Shown here one piece after another: positions 16,898-25,925 of a stretch of DNA of 64,000 nt. Source of the DNA: Aminipila sp032051575 (lineage in GTDB: Bacteria > Bacillota > Clostridia > Peptostreptococcales > Anaerovoracaceae); contig NZ_DAMBYD010000005.1 of NCBI RefSeq assembly GCF_032051575.1, forward strand, positions 1 through 64,000, written 5' to 3'. The notes beneath the pieces were generated by a model. That model was not told the origin of the DNA, did not search any database, and saw nothing but the letters and a program-made list of their open reading frames with translations. The position numbers were made by a program, and so were the translations under genes. Position 1 is the first letter of the stretch, and each line of letters starts with the position of its first letter.

Positions 16898-17842
16898 ATG
16901 GGAAAAGTAATTGCAGTCTGCATTAGTGAAAAAAAAGGTACAGAAAAGGTAAATGTGCATTATGGGGAATTTATAAAAGATTATGGAATAAAAGGCGATG
17001 CTCATGCTGGAAAATGGCATAGACAGGTAAGTCTTTTATCACATGACAAAATTGAAGCATTTAAGAATAAGGGAGCAGAAGTCGCTGAAGGGGCATTTGG
17101 TGAGAATCTGATTGTTGAAGGAATTGATTTTCGTTCGTTACCTATTGGCACTAAATTTAAATGCAATGAGGTTCTGTTAGAATTAACTCAAATAGGGAAA
17201 CAATGCCATAGTGGGTGTAGCATCTATCACAAAATGGGAGATTGTATCATGCCAAGAGAGGGAGTTTTTGCCCGGGTTTTATCTGGCGGTGTTATTCATG
17301 AAGGAGACCAAATGGAAGTAATTAAAATGGAATTAGAAATAACTAAAACTAACGGATTTAAAGTAGCTGTGATTACCTCAAGTGATTCTGGATTTGCAGG
17401 AGAAAGAGAAGATGTAAGTGGACCAGTAATAAGTAGAATAGTAAGGGAATATGGGTATGAAGTTATATATGAAACTATTCTTCCAGATGATATGAATATG
17501 TTATGTGATGAGATGAAATATCTATGTGATAATAATACAGCAGACTTGATTCTAACAACTGGTGGTACAGGTTTTTCTCAAAGAGATTGTATGCCAGAAG
17601 CCACACAAAAGATATCAGAACGAATGGTTCCTGGAATCCCAGAGGCAATGCGTGCTTATAGCATGCAAATTACTAAACGTTCGATGTTATCTAGGGCAGC
17701 CTGTGGTATTCGTAAAGGTACATTAATCCTTAATCTTCCAGGAAGTCCAAAAGCAGTAGAGGAATGTCTAACTTATGTTTTACCTGAACTAGAGCATGGT
17801 CTGAAAATATTAAAGGGTACAGCTAGCAATTGCGCAAGATAA
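16898..17842 (+). CDS. MOSC domain fused to MogA/MoaB-type domain
   Basis: A fusion of about 314 residues. The N-terminal half (about 1-145) is a MOSC domain, shown by YGIKGDAHAG, VSLLS, GAFGENL, LPIGT and the Cys-containing QIGKQCHSGC. The C-terminal half (about 150-310) is a MogA/MoaB-like domain with VITSSDSG, TTGGTGFSQRD, PEAMR and LNLPGSPKAVEECL. MogA-type proteins adenylylate molybdopterin before metal insertion. MOSC proteins bind or transfer Moco and its sulfur. The fusion suggests a single polypeptide handling late cofactor assembly. ATG 16898 is chosen because CAGGAGG lies 5 bases upstream; it starts 14 bases after the moaA stop. Confidence 0.93.
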   Translation: MGKVIAVCISEKKGTEKVNVHYGEFIKDYGIKGDAHAGKWHRQVSLLSHDKIEAFKNKGAEVAEGAFGENLIVEGIDFRSLPIGTKFKCNEVLLELTQIGKQCHSGCSIYHKMGDCIMPREGVFARVLSGGVIHEGDQMEVIKMELEITKTNGFKVAVITSSDSGFAGEREDVSGPVISRIVREYGYEVIYETILPDDMNMLCDEMKYLCDNNTADLILTTGGTGFSQRDCMPEATQKISERMVPGIPEAMRAYSMQITKRSMLSRAACGIRKGTLILNLPGSPKAVEECLTYVLPELEHGLKILKGTASNCAR

Positions 17843-17926
17843 AACACTTTTTGTATGATTTCCATTGATTCGAACAAAATATCTATTAAATTATTTAGGC
17901 TACTGAGGTAGCGGATGGAGGTAAAT

Positions 17927-18793
17927 ATGAAAAAGAAAAATGTGTTTATTGCATTATTTGTGATTTTAAGTATTGTATTTTCTGGTTGTGGTAATGTTAC
18001 AGAAGATGATAATGCTACGAAGGGTTCTTCAGATAATACAAAGTCTAAAGGAAAGATTATATTAGCAACTACTACTAGTACTCAGGACTCGGGACTATTG
18101 GATGTATTACTTCCTGAGTTTACAAAGCAGACAGGATGGGAAGTTGATAGCATAGCAGTGGGTACGGGAGAAGCACTAAAGATGGGCGAAACAGGAGAAG
18201 CCGATGTTTTGCTTGTTCATGCGAAATCCAAGGAAGATGCATTTATTGAAGCTGGATATGGACTGAAACGTTATGATGTTATGTATAATGATTTTTTAAT
18301 CATTGGACCAAAGAATTCCATCAAAAAGAATGAAGACGTTAAGCAAACCTTTAAATCAATTTATGATAATCAATATACATTTGTATCTCGTGGCGATGAG
18401 TCTGGTACACATACAAAAGAACTGGATATTTGGAAAAGCATTGGGGTTACACCGACTGATAATCCTAATTATGTTAGTGCAGGTCAAGGAATGGGTGCAA
18501 CCATACTTATGGCAGATGAAAAAAATGCTTATACTCTTTCTGATAGAGCCACATGGTTAACCACCAAAGAAAAAACAACATTGGATATTATTTGTGAAAA
18601 AGATTCACAACTTTTAAATTATTATGGGGTAATTGCTGTAAATCCTAAACTTAATTCAAAGATTAATGAAGAAGGCGCACAGGCTTTCGTTGATTGGATA
18701 CTATCAGATGAAACACAGAAGCTTATAGGAGACTTTGGTGTAGAAGAATACGGAGAATCACTGTTTATCCCTAATGCTACAGCAAATGAATAA
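17927..18793 (+). CDS. tupA: Tungstate ABC transporter substrate-binding lipoprotein
   Basis: A 288-residue lipoprotein with an N-terminal hydrophobic stretch and a lipobox ending VFSGC (Cys21). The mature part carries the TupA signature TTTSTQDSGLLDVLLP, then GTGEALKMGETGEADVLLVHA and a later RGDESGTHTKEL. These contact the oxyanion in tungstate-binding proteins of the Tup type, which prefer tungstate strongly over molybdate. ATG 17927 is used with GGAGGT 4 bases upstream. The permease and ATPase follow directly. Placement inside the pterin-cofactor operon and near an AOR gene supports tungstate as substrate; molybdate cannot be fully excluded from sequence. Confidence 0.93.
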   Translation: MKKKNVFIALFVILSIVFSGCGNVTEDDNATKGSSDNTKSKGKIILATTTSTQDSGLLDVLLPEFTKQTGWEVDSIAVGTGEALKMGETGEADVLLVHAKSKEDAFIEAGYGLKRYDVMYNDFLIIGPKNSIKKNEDVKQTFKSIYDNQYTFVSRGDESGTHTKELDIWKSIGVTPTDNPNYVSAGQGMGATILMADEKNAYTLSDRATWLTTKEKTTLDIICEKDSQLLNYYGVIAVNPKLNSKINEEGAQAFVDWILSDETQKLIGDFGVEEYGESLFIPNATANE

Positions 18794-18814
18794 GTAGGAA
18801 AATTGAGGTCCTTT

Positions 18815-19501
18815 ATGGAATTTTGGAGTAATATTGGAATCGAAATAAATAAAGAAACCTTAGACATTATCTTGCTTACAATTAAGCTGGCCTTTATTTC
18901 TACGATTATATCAAGTTTAATTGGATTACCCATAGGCATCCTTTTACAAAGGATAGACTTTATTGGGAAGAAAATAGTTGTTAGAATAAATCGGACTTTA
19001 ATGGGATTGCCTCCTGTGGTTGTAGGTTTAACGGTATATTTGCTTTTAATGAGGAGAGGTTTATTTGGTAAGTGGGAATTACTATTTTCCTTTCAAGCAA
19101 TGGTTATTGCCCAAACACTGCTTATAACACCTATTATTAGTGGTATGGTTTATACAACTGCTTTAAATTCGGCGCCTCAAATACGAGATTTTGCTAAAAG
19201 TATGGGCGCCAATAGGTGGCAAACCTATTGGCTGCTCATAAGGGAATTGAAAAATGATGTACTATTTATAATTATTACTGGTTTTGGAAGGTCTATCAGT
19301 GAAGTGGGTGCTGTGATGATTGTAGGGGGAAATATACAATATGAGACAAGAACGATGACCACAGCAATAGTATTGATGAGAAATAAAGGCGATTTCAGTG
19401 AAGCAATTACTTTGGGAGTGGTATTACTTGTCATATATTTTATAATCCAAAGCATAATTGATTTTATTAGAAGGTACGAGAATAATGATGAGAATTATTG
19501 A
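18815..19501 (+). CDS. tupB: Tungstate ABC transporter permease
   Basis: A permease of about 228 residues with five to six membrane helices. It carries the EAA-loop region typical of the binding-protein-dependent family (DFAKSMGANRWQTYWLLIRELKNDVLFIIITGFGRSISEVGAV). The TupB-like segment LMGLPPVVVGLTVYLLLMRRG lies near the first third. It forms the membrane channel for TupA and TupC. ATG 18815 is preferred over TTG 18803 because GAGGT then lies 5 bases upstream. Its 3' end overlaps the start of tupC by 17 bases, consistent with translational coupling. Confidence 0.93.
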   Translation: MEFWSNIGIEINKETLDIILLTIKLAFISTIISSLIGLPIGILLQRIDFIGKKIVVRINRTLMGLPPVVVGLTVYLLLMRRGLFGKWELLFSFQAMVIAQTLLITPIISGMVYTTALNSAPQIRDFAKSMGANRWQTYWLLIRELKNDVLFIIITGFGRSISEVGAVMIVGGNIQYETRTMTTAIVLMRNKGDFSEAITLGVVLLVIYFIIQSIIDFIRRYENNDENY

Positions 19502-20171
19502 ATTGGAAAAAAACATTGGAAACTTTCATTTGAATATTAAGGATTTAATAATAGAAGAAAATAAAATTCATGGGGTGATAGGAAACAATGGGAGTGGTAA
19601 ATCTACACTGATTAAATTAATGGCAGGATTGATTGAGCCAGATAAAGGGACAATTGACATTGGTCCAATTACCATGAAAGACATTACAATTATTACACAA
19701 AGACCATACATGCTTCACGATACAGTATATAAAAACCTTATTTATCCATTAAAAATCAGAAAGCAAGAGCTTCCTCAAAGTGAAATCATGGAGTGTATAA
19801 GTAAGTGTGGGTTATGGGGGAAAGAAAAGCAATATGCCCCAAGTCTCTCAAGCGGAGAACGTCAGAAACTTTCTATTGCCAGAGCATTAATATTTAAACC
19901 AAAGGTAGTTCTCATGGATGAAACTCTAGCGAACTTAGATCCAGACAGTATTGTATTGTTTGAACAGATTATTTCTGAGATTCAAATAAAACAACCTATT
20001 ACATGGATTATAGTAAGTCATCAACTTGCACATATTTATAAAATATGTGATCAGGTGCATTTTATGGCAAACGGAACGATACTATCCTCTGGAGCACCAA
20101 AAGAGCTTTTTTCAAAAGTTGAAGATCCTATTATTAAACAGTATTTAGAAAGATATCATATAGGAAATTAG
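19485..20171 (+). CDS. tupC: Tungstate ABC transporter ATP-binding protein
   Basis: A 228-residue ABC ATPase. Walker A is GNNGSGKST, the signature is LSSGERQKLSIARAL, and Walker B is VVLMDETLANLD. A His in the switch position (IIVSHQLAHI) is present. It energises the TupAB importer from the cytoplasmic side. The start is ATG 19485 or 19488, inside the end of tupB, with AAGG about 10 bases upstream. It is shorter than molybdate ModC proteins and has no C-terminal TOBE/MOP domain, as expected for the Tup type. Confidence 0.93.
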   Translation: MMRIIELEKNIGNFHLNIKDLIIEENKIHGVIGNNGSGKSTLIKLMAGLIEPDKGTIDIGPITMKDITIITQRPYMLHDTVYKNLIYPLKIRKQELPQSEIMECISKCGLWGKEKQYAPSLSSGERQKLSIARALIFKPKVVLMDETLANLDPDSIVLFEQIISEIQIKQPITWIIVSHQLAHIYKICDQVHFMANGTILSSGAPKELFSKVEDPIIKQYLERYHIGN

Positions 20172-20209
20172 CAAAGCTTGGTTCAATTACGGAAAGGCAT
20201 AAATGTAGT

Positions 20210-21439
20210 ATGGAATTATTAAAGGTAGATACCATTGCATCAGCAAGGGAAAAACTAATAAATATTGTACAAAATTCAACTCTTCATACAATTTGTATGA
20301 ATTTACTTTCAGCTCACGGATATATTTTGTCAAAAGATATCTTTTCAGAAGAACAGGTGCCAGCATTCCGTCGCTCAACTGTAGACGGTTATGCTGTTAT
20401 TTCTAAAGATACTGTGGGCGCATCAGAAAGTATGCCGGTTTTCTTAGAAGTTATTGATGAGATTGTTATGGGGGCATCTGCCCAAAAACAAATACATTCT
20501 GGAGAATGTGTATATGTTCCAACTGGGGGAATGATACCAGAAGGAGCAGATGCAGTGGTAATGGTTGAGTATTGTGAAATGTTTGATACAAGGCAAACGG
20601 CTGTTTATATTTCTATTGCACATGGAAAAAATATAGTTTTAGAAGGCGAAGATATCAAGAAGGGTGAATTAGTAATAAAATGTGGAACTATAATACGTCC
20701 CCAAGAAATAGGAGCATTAGCTTGTTTGGGAATTACAGAAGTTGATGTATACAGACCTTGGAAAATTACTATTATTTCAACAGGAGATGAACTTGTATTA
20801 CCAGAGCATAAACCAGATTTGGGAAAAATCAGAGATATTAATAGCTATTCTCTTTATGCTCAGGCAATTAGGCATGGACTGGAAGTTATAGATTTAAAGG
20901 TGCTTAAGGATGATGAGCTGTTGCTTAAACAAGCAATAATTCAGGCAATGGAGCAGAGTGACCTAATTATTATATCTGGTGGAAGTTCACAGGGAAAAAA
21001 GGATGTAACAAATAAAATTATTAATCAAGTAGCAAGTCGTGGTTCGTTTACCCACGGATTGGCATTAAAGCCAGGAAAACCAACAATTTTAGGATATGAC
21101 GAAAATACAAAAACCTTACTGGCAGGTCTTCCAGGACATCCAGTTGCTGCAATCTTGGTATTTGAATTGCTTATCATCTGGTTTTGGAAAAGGATTACAA
21201 ATCAGCCACTAGAAAAATCAATATTTGCACAAATAACATCTAATTTTGCCAGTGCTCCAGGAAAAATGACTTGTCAGCTTGTGCAACTAATTAAACAAGG
21301 GAATCAATATTATGCTGAACCAATTTTAGGGAAGTCTGGATTAATTACTACTCTAACAAGAGCAGATGGTTATATTTTAATTAATCAGAATAAAGAAGGC
21401 ATAAACAAAGGCGAAGTGGTTGAGGTGTTTTTTATTTGA
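20210..21439 (+). CDS. moeA: Molybdopterin molybdenumtransferase MoeA
   Basis: A 409-residue protein with the full MoeA layout. It has the N-terminal PAFRRSTVDGYAV motif, the beta-barrel with VYVPTGGMIPEGADAVVMVEY, the MoCF-binding central domain (ISTGDELV, RDINSYSL, IISGGSSQGKKD, LALKPGKPT, LAGLPGHPVAA) and the C-terminal barrel ending ADGYILINQ. MoeA inserts the metal oxyanion into MPT-AMP. It starts 38 bases after tupC and is coupled to the next moeA-like gene by overlapping stop and start signals. Together with the paralogue that follows it may provide separate Mo and W insertion, as suggested in archaea with two MoeA proteins; that is inference. Confidence 0.95.
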   Translation: MELLKVDTIASAREKLINIVQNSTLHTICMNLLSAHGYILSKDIFSEEQVPAFRRSTVDGYAVISKDTVGASESMPVFLEVIDEIVMGASAQKQIHSGECVYVPTGGMIPEGADAVVMVEYCEMFDTRQTAVYISIAHGKNIVLEGEDIKKGELVIKCGTIIRPQEIGALACLGITEVDVYRPWKITIISTGDELVLPEHKPDLGKIRDINSYSLYAQAIRHGLEVIDLKVLKDDELLLKQAIIQAMEQSDLIIISGGSSQGKKDVTNKIINQVASRGSFTHGLALKPGKPTILGYDENTKTLLAGLPGHPVAAILVFELLIIWFWKRITNQPLEKSIFAQITSNFASAPGKMTCQLVQLIKQGNQYYAEPILGKSGLITTLTRADGYILINQNKEGINKGEVVEVFFI

Positions 21440-21453
21440 AAGGTACTAAAGGC

Positions 21454-23373
21454 ATGGGTAAAAGAAATTTATATTTAAGTAATACACCACCAGATGAAGC
21501 CCTCAATGTTTATATGAGGGCACTTAAAGGAATAATACACAGGCAATATGAGTGGATACCGGTAGAGAACAGCTTAGGACGAATAACAAGGGAGGCTGTT
21601 TATGCTAAATGTTCTTCCCCTCTTTTTAATGCCGCTGCTATGGATGGGATTGCAGTTATTGCATTAAATACAAAAAATGCTTCTGAAAGAACACCTCTTG
21701 TTTTAAAAAAGGAAAAAGACTTTAAGGTGGTTGACACAGGCGATCCAATACGTTATCCCTATGATGCGGTTATTATGGCAGAGGAAGTGATTGAGGTAGA
21801 TGATTATACTGTGCAAATTATTGAAGCAGCTGCCAGTTGGCAGCATATCAGGCCTATTGGGGAAGACATTGTTACAGGTGAAATGCTGTTGCCTGGTATG
21901 CATAAAATACGGCCTATTGACATAGGAGTATTATTTTCTGGAGGAATTATAAAAATTGAAGTAGTGAAATGCCCTCGAATTGCCATTTTTCCTACAGGGA
22001 CAGAAATAATTGAACCAACGGAAACACCAAAGGATGGAGATATTCTTGAATCAAATTCTAGAATGTTTGAGGCAATGGTAACTTCTTATGGTGGAATAGC
22101 TTATAGGTTTTCACCTATTGAGGACGACTATAAAAAAATTAAGGCTGCTATTAAAAATGCACTAAATAGCTATGATTTGATTATCGTAAATGCAGGATCC
22201 AGTGCAGGTACAGAGGATTACACAGTACACATTTTACGGGAAATAGGTGAGGTACTTGTTCACGGAGTAGCCATTAAGCCAGGGAAGCCCGTAATTCTTT
22301 CGATTGCAGAAGGAAAGCCAATTGTAGGACTGCCAGGTTATCCTGTATCCGCTTATATTGGCTTCGAAAATTTTGTAAAACCAGTGCTTTCTTTATTTAC
22401 GGGAGAAAGTATTTATGAAAATGATGTGGTGGAAGCAATAATATCCAAGCGTATGGTGTCTTCGCTGAAGCATAAAGAATATGTCAGGGTAAAGGTTGGG
22501 AAGGTGGGAGATAAATTGGTTGCATCTCCACTTGCCCGAGGTGCAGGTGCAGCTATGAGTCTTGTACGTGCAGATGGTTTTTGCGTAATTAATCAAAATA
22601 GTGAAGGAGTAGAAGCAGGAGACACTGTAACAGTAGAATTATACAGGAGTCTGCAAGAAATAAGACATACCATTGTTTCTATCGGAAGTCATGATTTAAT
22701 ACTAGATATGATTGCAGATTTGATGTCTGTAAATTATATGGGCACACATTTATCAAGTACACATGTAGGAAGTTATGCAGGTCTAATGGCACTTAAAAGG
22801 GGAGAAGCTCATATTGCACCTATTCATTTATTGGATGAAGCTTCGGGTGTATATAATACATCTTATCTAAAAAAAATATTTAATGAACCAATGGCATTAA
22901 TCAAAGGTGTAATGCGCATTCAAGGTATATTTGTAAAAAAGGGCAATCCATTACACATAAAAGGAATAGAGGATTTGAAAGTTTGTCGTTATGTTAATCG
23001 GCAACGGGGAGCAGGAACAAGAGTTTTATTTGATTATAAGTTGAAACAAGCAGGCATAGAGCCTTGTGAGATTCCAGGATATGACCGAGAAGCGGCTACA
23101 CATATGGCAGTAGCTGCACTTGTATCAAGTGACAGTGCAGATGCAGGTTTAGGAATCCTGTCGGCTGCCAAAGCAATGAAATTAGACTTTATTGAAATAG
23201 GGTTAGAGGAATATGATTTTGCTATACCAGTTAAGTATTTACAACTTCCGGAAATTACAACATTTATAAATGTATTGAAAAGTAAGGAATTTCATGTTCG
23301 TTTGGATGAAACAGGTGGTTATGAATATGAGGAGGCAGGGCTGGTCAACTTTATTGATGAGATAATGCACTAA
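21454..23373 (+). CDS. MoeA paralogue fused to a periplasmic-binding-like domain
   Basis: About 639 residues. The first 400 form a second MoeA (PLFNAAAMDGIAV, DTGDPIRYPYDAVIMAEEV, FPTGTEI, ILESNSRMFEAM, VNAGSSAGTEDYT, VAIKPGKPVI, GLPGYPVSAYIGFE). The last 230 are a PBP-like domain (SIGSHDLILDMIADLM, APIHLLDEASGVYN, NRQRGAGTRVLFDYKL, GYDREAATHMAVAALVSS), related to substrate-binding lobes of the ModA/LysR-effector type, here cytoplasmic. Such fusions are known in Clostridia and other anaerobes; the PBP part may capture the oxyanion or a ligand for the transferase. TTG 21436 overlaps the previous stop, but ATG 21454 has GAAAGG 10 bases upstream and is preferred. Confidence 0.93.
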   Translation: MGKRNLYLSNTPPDEALNVYMRALKGIIHRQYEWIPVENSLGRITREAVYAKCSSPLFNAAAMDGIAVIALNTKNASERTPLVLKKEKDFKVVDTGDPIRYPYDAVIMAEEVIEVDDYTVQIIEAAASWQHIRPIGEDIVTGEMLLPGMHKIRPIDIGVLFSGGIIKIEVVKCPRIAIFPTGTEIIEPTETPKDGDILESNSRMFEAMVTSYGGIAYRFSPIEDDYKKIKAAIKNALNSYDLIIVNAGSSAGTEDYTVHILREIGEVLVHGVAIKPGKPVILSIAEGKPIVGLPGYPVSAYIGFENFVKPVLSLFTGESIYENDVVEAIISKRMVSSLKHKEYVRVKVGKVGDKLVASPLARGAGAAMSLVRADGFCVINQNSEGVEAGDTVTVELYRSLQEIRHTIVSIGSHDLILDMIADLMSVNYMGTHLSSTHVGSYAGLMALKRGEAHIAPIHLLDEASGVYNTSYLKKIFNEPMALIKGVMRIQGIFVKKGNPLHIKGIEDLKVCRYVNRQRGAGTRVLFDYKLKQAGIEPCEIPGYDREAATHMAVAALVSSDSADAGLGILSAAKAMKLDFIEIGLEEYDFAIPVKYLQLPEITTFINVLKSKEFHVRLDETGGYEYEEAGLVNFIDEIMH

Positions 23374-23388
23374 CGGAGAGGTGAAAAA

Positions 23389-23826
23389 TTGCAGTCAGGA
23401 TATGTAGAAGCACTTCAGATACAAAGGAATAGAGAACTATCATTTGAAAATGTTCAGTTTGTAGAACTTGAGGAGGGAAAAGGCATAATAGGGGATTGTC
23501 ATGCAATGGGGGGTGAAAAACAAATAGCTTTAATTTCATCAAATGCGAAAATATGGACAGTTACACAAGAGATAGAAGGATTATGCTTAGCAAGATTTCA
23601 GGAAAATATTGTGACGGAAGGATTGAATTATGCCTATCTTAATCAAGGAGATATACTGAAGACAAATGCTGCAACGATAGAGGTTACGGCATATTCCAAG
23701 AGATGTTTTCTTGAGTGCAGGCTGATACAAGAGAATCAACCATGTGAATTAAAAATAGGCATAAGGTTTGCAAAAGTTGTACAGTCGGGGAGAATACAGG
23801 TTGGTGATAAGATATGGAAAGAATAA
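23389..23826 (+). CDS. Stand-alone MOSC domain protein
   Basis: A 145-residue MOSC-domain protein that fills its whole length with the domain: a short IIGDCHAMGGEKQIALIS segment, RFQENIVTEGLNY, LNQGDILKTNAATIEVTAYSKRCFLECRL and a final VVQSGRIQVGDKIW. It starts with TTG 23389, with GGAGAGGTG at 23375-23383; no ATG is available nearby. It is the second MOSC gene of the operon, after the MOSC-MogA fusion. The Cys in KRCFLEC occupies the position expected for the sulfur- or cofactor-contacting residue. Likely role: binding or handing over the finished pterin cofactor, by family inference. Confidence 0.9.
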   Translation: MQSGYVEALQIQRNRELSFENVQFVELEEGKGIIGDCHAMGGEKQIALISSNAKIWTVTQEIEGLCLARFQENIVTEGLNYAYLNQGDILKTNAATIEVTAYSKRCFLECRLIQENQPCELKIGIRFAKVVQSGRIQVGDKIWKE

Positions 23827-23860
23827 AAGCATGTAATATATTGCAATGTATCGAAAATGG

Positions 23861-23889
23861 TTGAAATATTCAGAAATATAATGTATTAT
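23861..23889 (+). promoter_or_regulatory. Sigma-A-type promoter for the AOR operon
   Basis: TTGAAA (23861-23866) and TATTAT (23884-23889) are 17 bases apart. Transcription would start at about 23895, exactly at the 5' side of the closing stem of the predicted riboswitch. Confidence 0.65.
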
Positions 23890-23892
23890 ACT

Positions 23893-23986
23893 GAAAAAGG
23901 ATCCGAGTTTTATCTTGAGTAGATAAAATCAATGGGTATTAACCTAAGAATTAATGCCTCCCGTGCTTGGAAAGGACTCCTTTTCT
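23893..23986 (+). ncRNA. Candidate Moco/Tuco riboswitch
   Basis: The leader of the AOR gene folds as follows: a closing stem (AAAAAGGA near 23895 with TCCTTTTC near 23978); hairpin GTTTTATCT/AGATAAAAT (23907-23915 with 23921-23929); hairpin GGTATTAA/TTAATGCC (23935-23942 with 23951-23958); then the conserved-looking strand GCCTCCCGTGCTTGGAAAGGAC. The TCCGAG element and GCCTCCCG...GGAAAGGAC agree with my recollection of the Moco RNA motif. The compact form without an extra stem fits the tungsten-cofactor (Tuco) variant. It sits 72 bases before the AOR start codon. No terminator is visible, so control could be at translation. Confidence 0.75.
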
Positions 23987-24058
23987 ATTTCATTTTAATG
24001 TAAACACAATACATTTGTTTTTGTGAACATTTCATTATTGAAAGGAAAGGGTGATATT

Positions 24059-25855
24059 ATGCAAACAGCATACAATGGAAAGATAGCGCGCATTAACCTG
24101 TCAACTGGACAAATAAAGGTTGAAGAGTTAAATTTGGAGTTAGCAAAAAAGTTTATCGGAGGACGTGGACTTGGAACAAAAATGCTTTATGATGAGGGGA
24201 TTGCAACAGTTGATCCACTGTCAGAAGACAATAAACTGATTTATATCACGGGTGCTATGACAGGAACAAAAGTTCCTACATCAGGCCGTTATATGGTAGT
24301 TACAAAGTCACCATTGAATGGTATGATTGCAAGTTCAAACTCTGGAGGTATATGGGGAGCAAAGCTAAAATATGCAGGATGGGATGCAATCATTGTAGAG
24401 GGAAAGGCAAAGACTCCTGTCTATATTAATATTGAGGATAATAAGATTTTGCTGATGCCTGCAGATGAGTATGTAGGCATGAAGAGTGAAGAAATCGATG
24501 AAGAATTAAAAAAAGTACATGAAGATTGTTCTGTTTTAAACATTGGGCCGGCAGGTGAGAATTTGTCTTTAATAGCTGCCATAATGAATGATAAAGATCG
24601 TGCGGCAGGAAGAAGTGGTGTTGGTGCTGTTATGGGGTCGAAAAACCTGAAAGCAATTACGGTTACAGCAACCAAAAAAGAAATGGAAGCCTACGATTCA
24701 GAAGCATTAAAAGAAGTAAGCAAAAAATGTTTTAGTCTTATTAAAGAAAATGGAGTGACAGGTGGTGGATTACCTACTTTTGGAACAGCTGTTCTAGTGA
24801 ATATTATTAATAATACAGGCTCTTTCCCAACGAAAAACTGGCAGCAGTCCTATTTTGAAAATGCTGACAATACTTCAGGTGAAACTTTGAAAAGTGATTA
24901 TCTTGTAAAACAGAGCTATTGCCATAGATGTTCAATAGGCTGTGGCCGTGTAGTAAAGATGGAGGGTAAAGCTGTAGGTGGACCGGAATATGAACCGTTA
25001 TGGGCATATGGCGGTAACTGTGGAATAGATGATTTAAATGCAATTAATACAGCAAACTACTGGTGTAACGAATATGGTTTAGATGCCATTTCCACTCCTT
25101 GTACCATAGCTGCTGCTATGGAATTATATGAAAAGGGATATATAACTGAAGAGGAATGTGAGGGTGTTCCACTAAATTGGGGTAGTTCGGAAGCTATTGT
25201 TGAATGGACTAAGCGAATGGGAGAGGCAGAAATGCCGTTAGGCAAACTCATGGCGGAAGGCTCTTATCGTTTGTGCGAACATTATGGACATCCTGAACTT
25301 TCAATGAGTGTAAAGAAGCTAGAAATACCAGCATATGACGCACGTGCTATCCAGGGTATAGGTATTACGTATGCAACAAGTAACAGAGGTGGTTGTCATG
25401 TGCGTGGTTATATGATCTCACCAGAGATTCTTGGTTTGCCACAGCAGTTAGATCGTACAGCAGTGGAAGGTAAGGCTTTGTGGGCTAAGGTTTTGCAGGA
25501 TTTAACTGCGGTAATTGATTCTATGGGACTTTGTTTATTTACGTCTTTTGCTTTAGGGGCAGCTGAATACGCAGACTTATTGAACGCGGGTATAGGAACA
25601 AGCTACACAGCGGAAGAATTGTTAGAGGTAGGCGAAAGAATTTACAACATTGAACGTATGTTCAATAAAGCTGCCGGTATGAAGCCAGAAGATGATTCTT
25701 TGCCGAAAAGATTAACAGAGGAACCGATTTCTAATGGACCTTCACAAGGTCAGGTAAGCCAGATTGCTATTACATTACCTGAGTATTATAAAGTGCGTGG
25801 CTGGGAGAACGGATTCCCAACACAGGAAACATTAGAACGTTTAGGATTAATGTAA
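24059..25855 (+). CDS. Tungsten-dependent aldehyde:ferredoxin oxidoreductase
   Basis: A 598-residue AOR-family enzyme of full length. The [4Fe-4S] ligands are C288-HR-C291-SIG-C295 and C492 in SMGLCLF. The tungstopterin-binding N-terminal region includes GGRGLGTKMLYDE, PTSGRYMVVTKSPLNGMI and NSGGIWGAKLKYAGWDA; EYEPLWAYGGNCG and DAISTPCTIAAAMELY are also typical. It oxidises aldehydes to acids with ferredoxin or runs the reverse reaction, using two pterins around tungsten. ATG 24059 follows a purine-rich site (GAAAGGAAAGGG). It is preceded by the riboswitch and followed by MoaD-like and MoeB-like genes. The physiological aldehyde is unknown. Confidence 0.95.
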   Translation: MQTAYNGKIARINLSTGQIKVEELNLELAKKFIGGRGLGTKMLYDEGIATVDPLSEDNKLIYITGAMTGTKVPTSGRYMVVTKSPLNGMIASSNSGGIWGAKLKYAGWDAIIVEGKAKTPVYINIEDNKILLMPADEYVGMKSEEIDEELKKVHEDCSVLNIGPAGENLSLIAAIMNDKDRAAGRSGVGAVMGSKNLKAITVTATKKEMEAYDSEALKEVSKKCFSLIKENGVTGGGLPTFGTAVLVNIINNTGSFPTKNWQQSYFENADNTSGETLKSDYLVKQSYCHRCSIGCGRVVKMEGKAVGGPEYEPLWAYGGNCGIDDLNAINTANYWCNEYGLDAISTPCTIAAAMELYEKGYITEEECEGVPLNWGSSEAIVEWTKRMGEAEMPLGKLMAEGSYRLCEHYGHPELSMSVKKLEIPAYDARAIQGIGITYATSNRGGCHVRGYMISPEILGLPQQLDRTAVEGKALWAKVLQDLTAVIDSMGLCLFTSFALGAAEYADLLNAGIGTSYTAEELLEVGERIYNIERMFNKAAGMKPEDDSLPKRLTEEPISNGPSQGQVSQIAITLPEYYKVRGWENGFPTQETLERLGLM

Positions 25856-25925
25856 TATTCATATATAAAAATTACAAGGGAATCAATTAATTTATATCAG
25901 ATGATCGCCCTTAGGGAGGTTTATG

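Noticed and set aside
18303..18560. Plus-strand alternative frame inside tupA
   Set aside because: The real tupA frame spans it with intact motifs; no ribosome-binding site.
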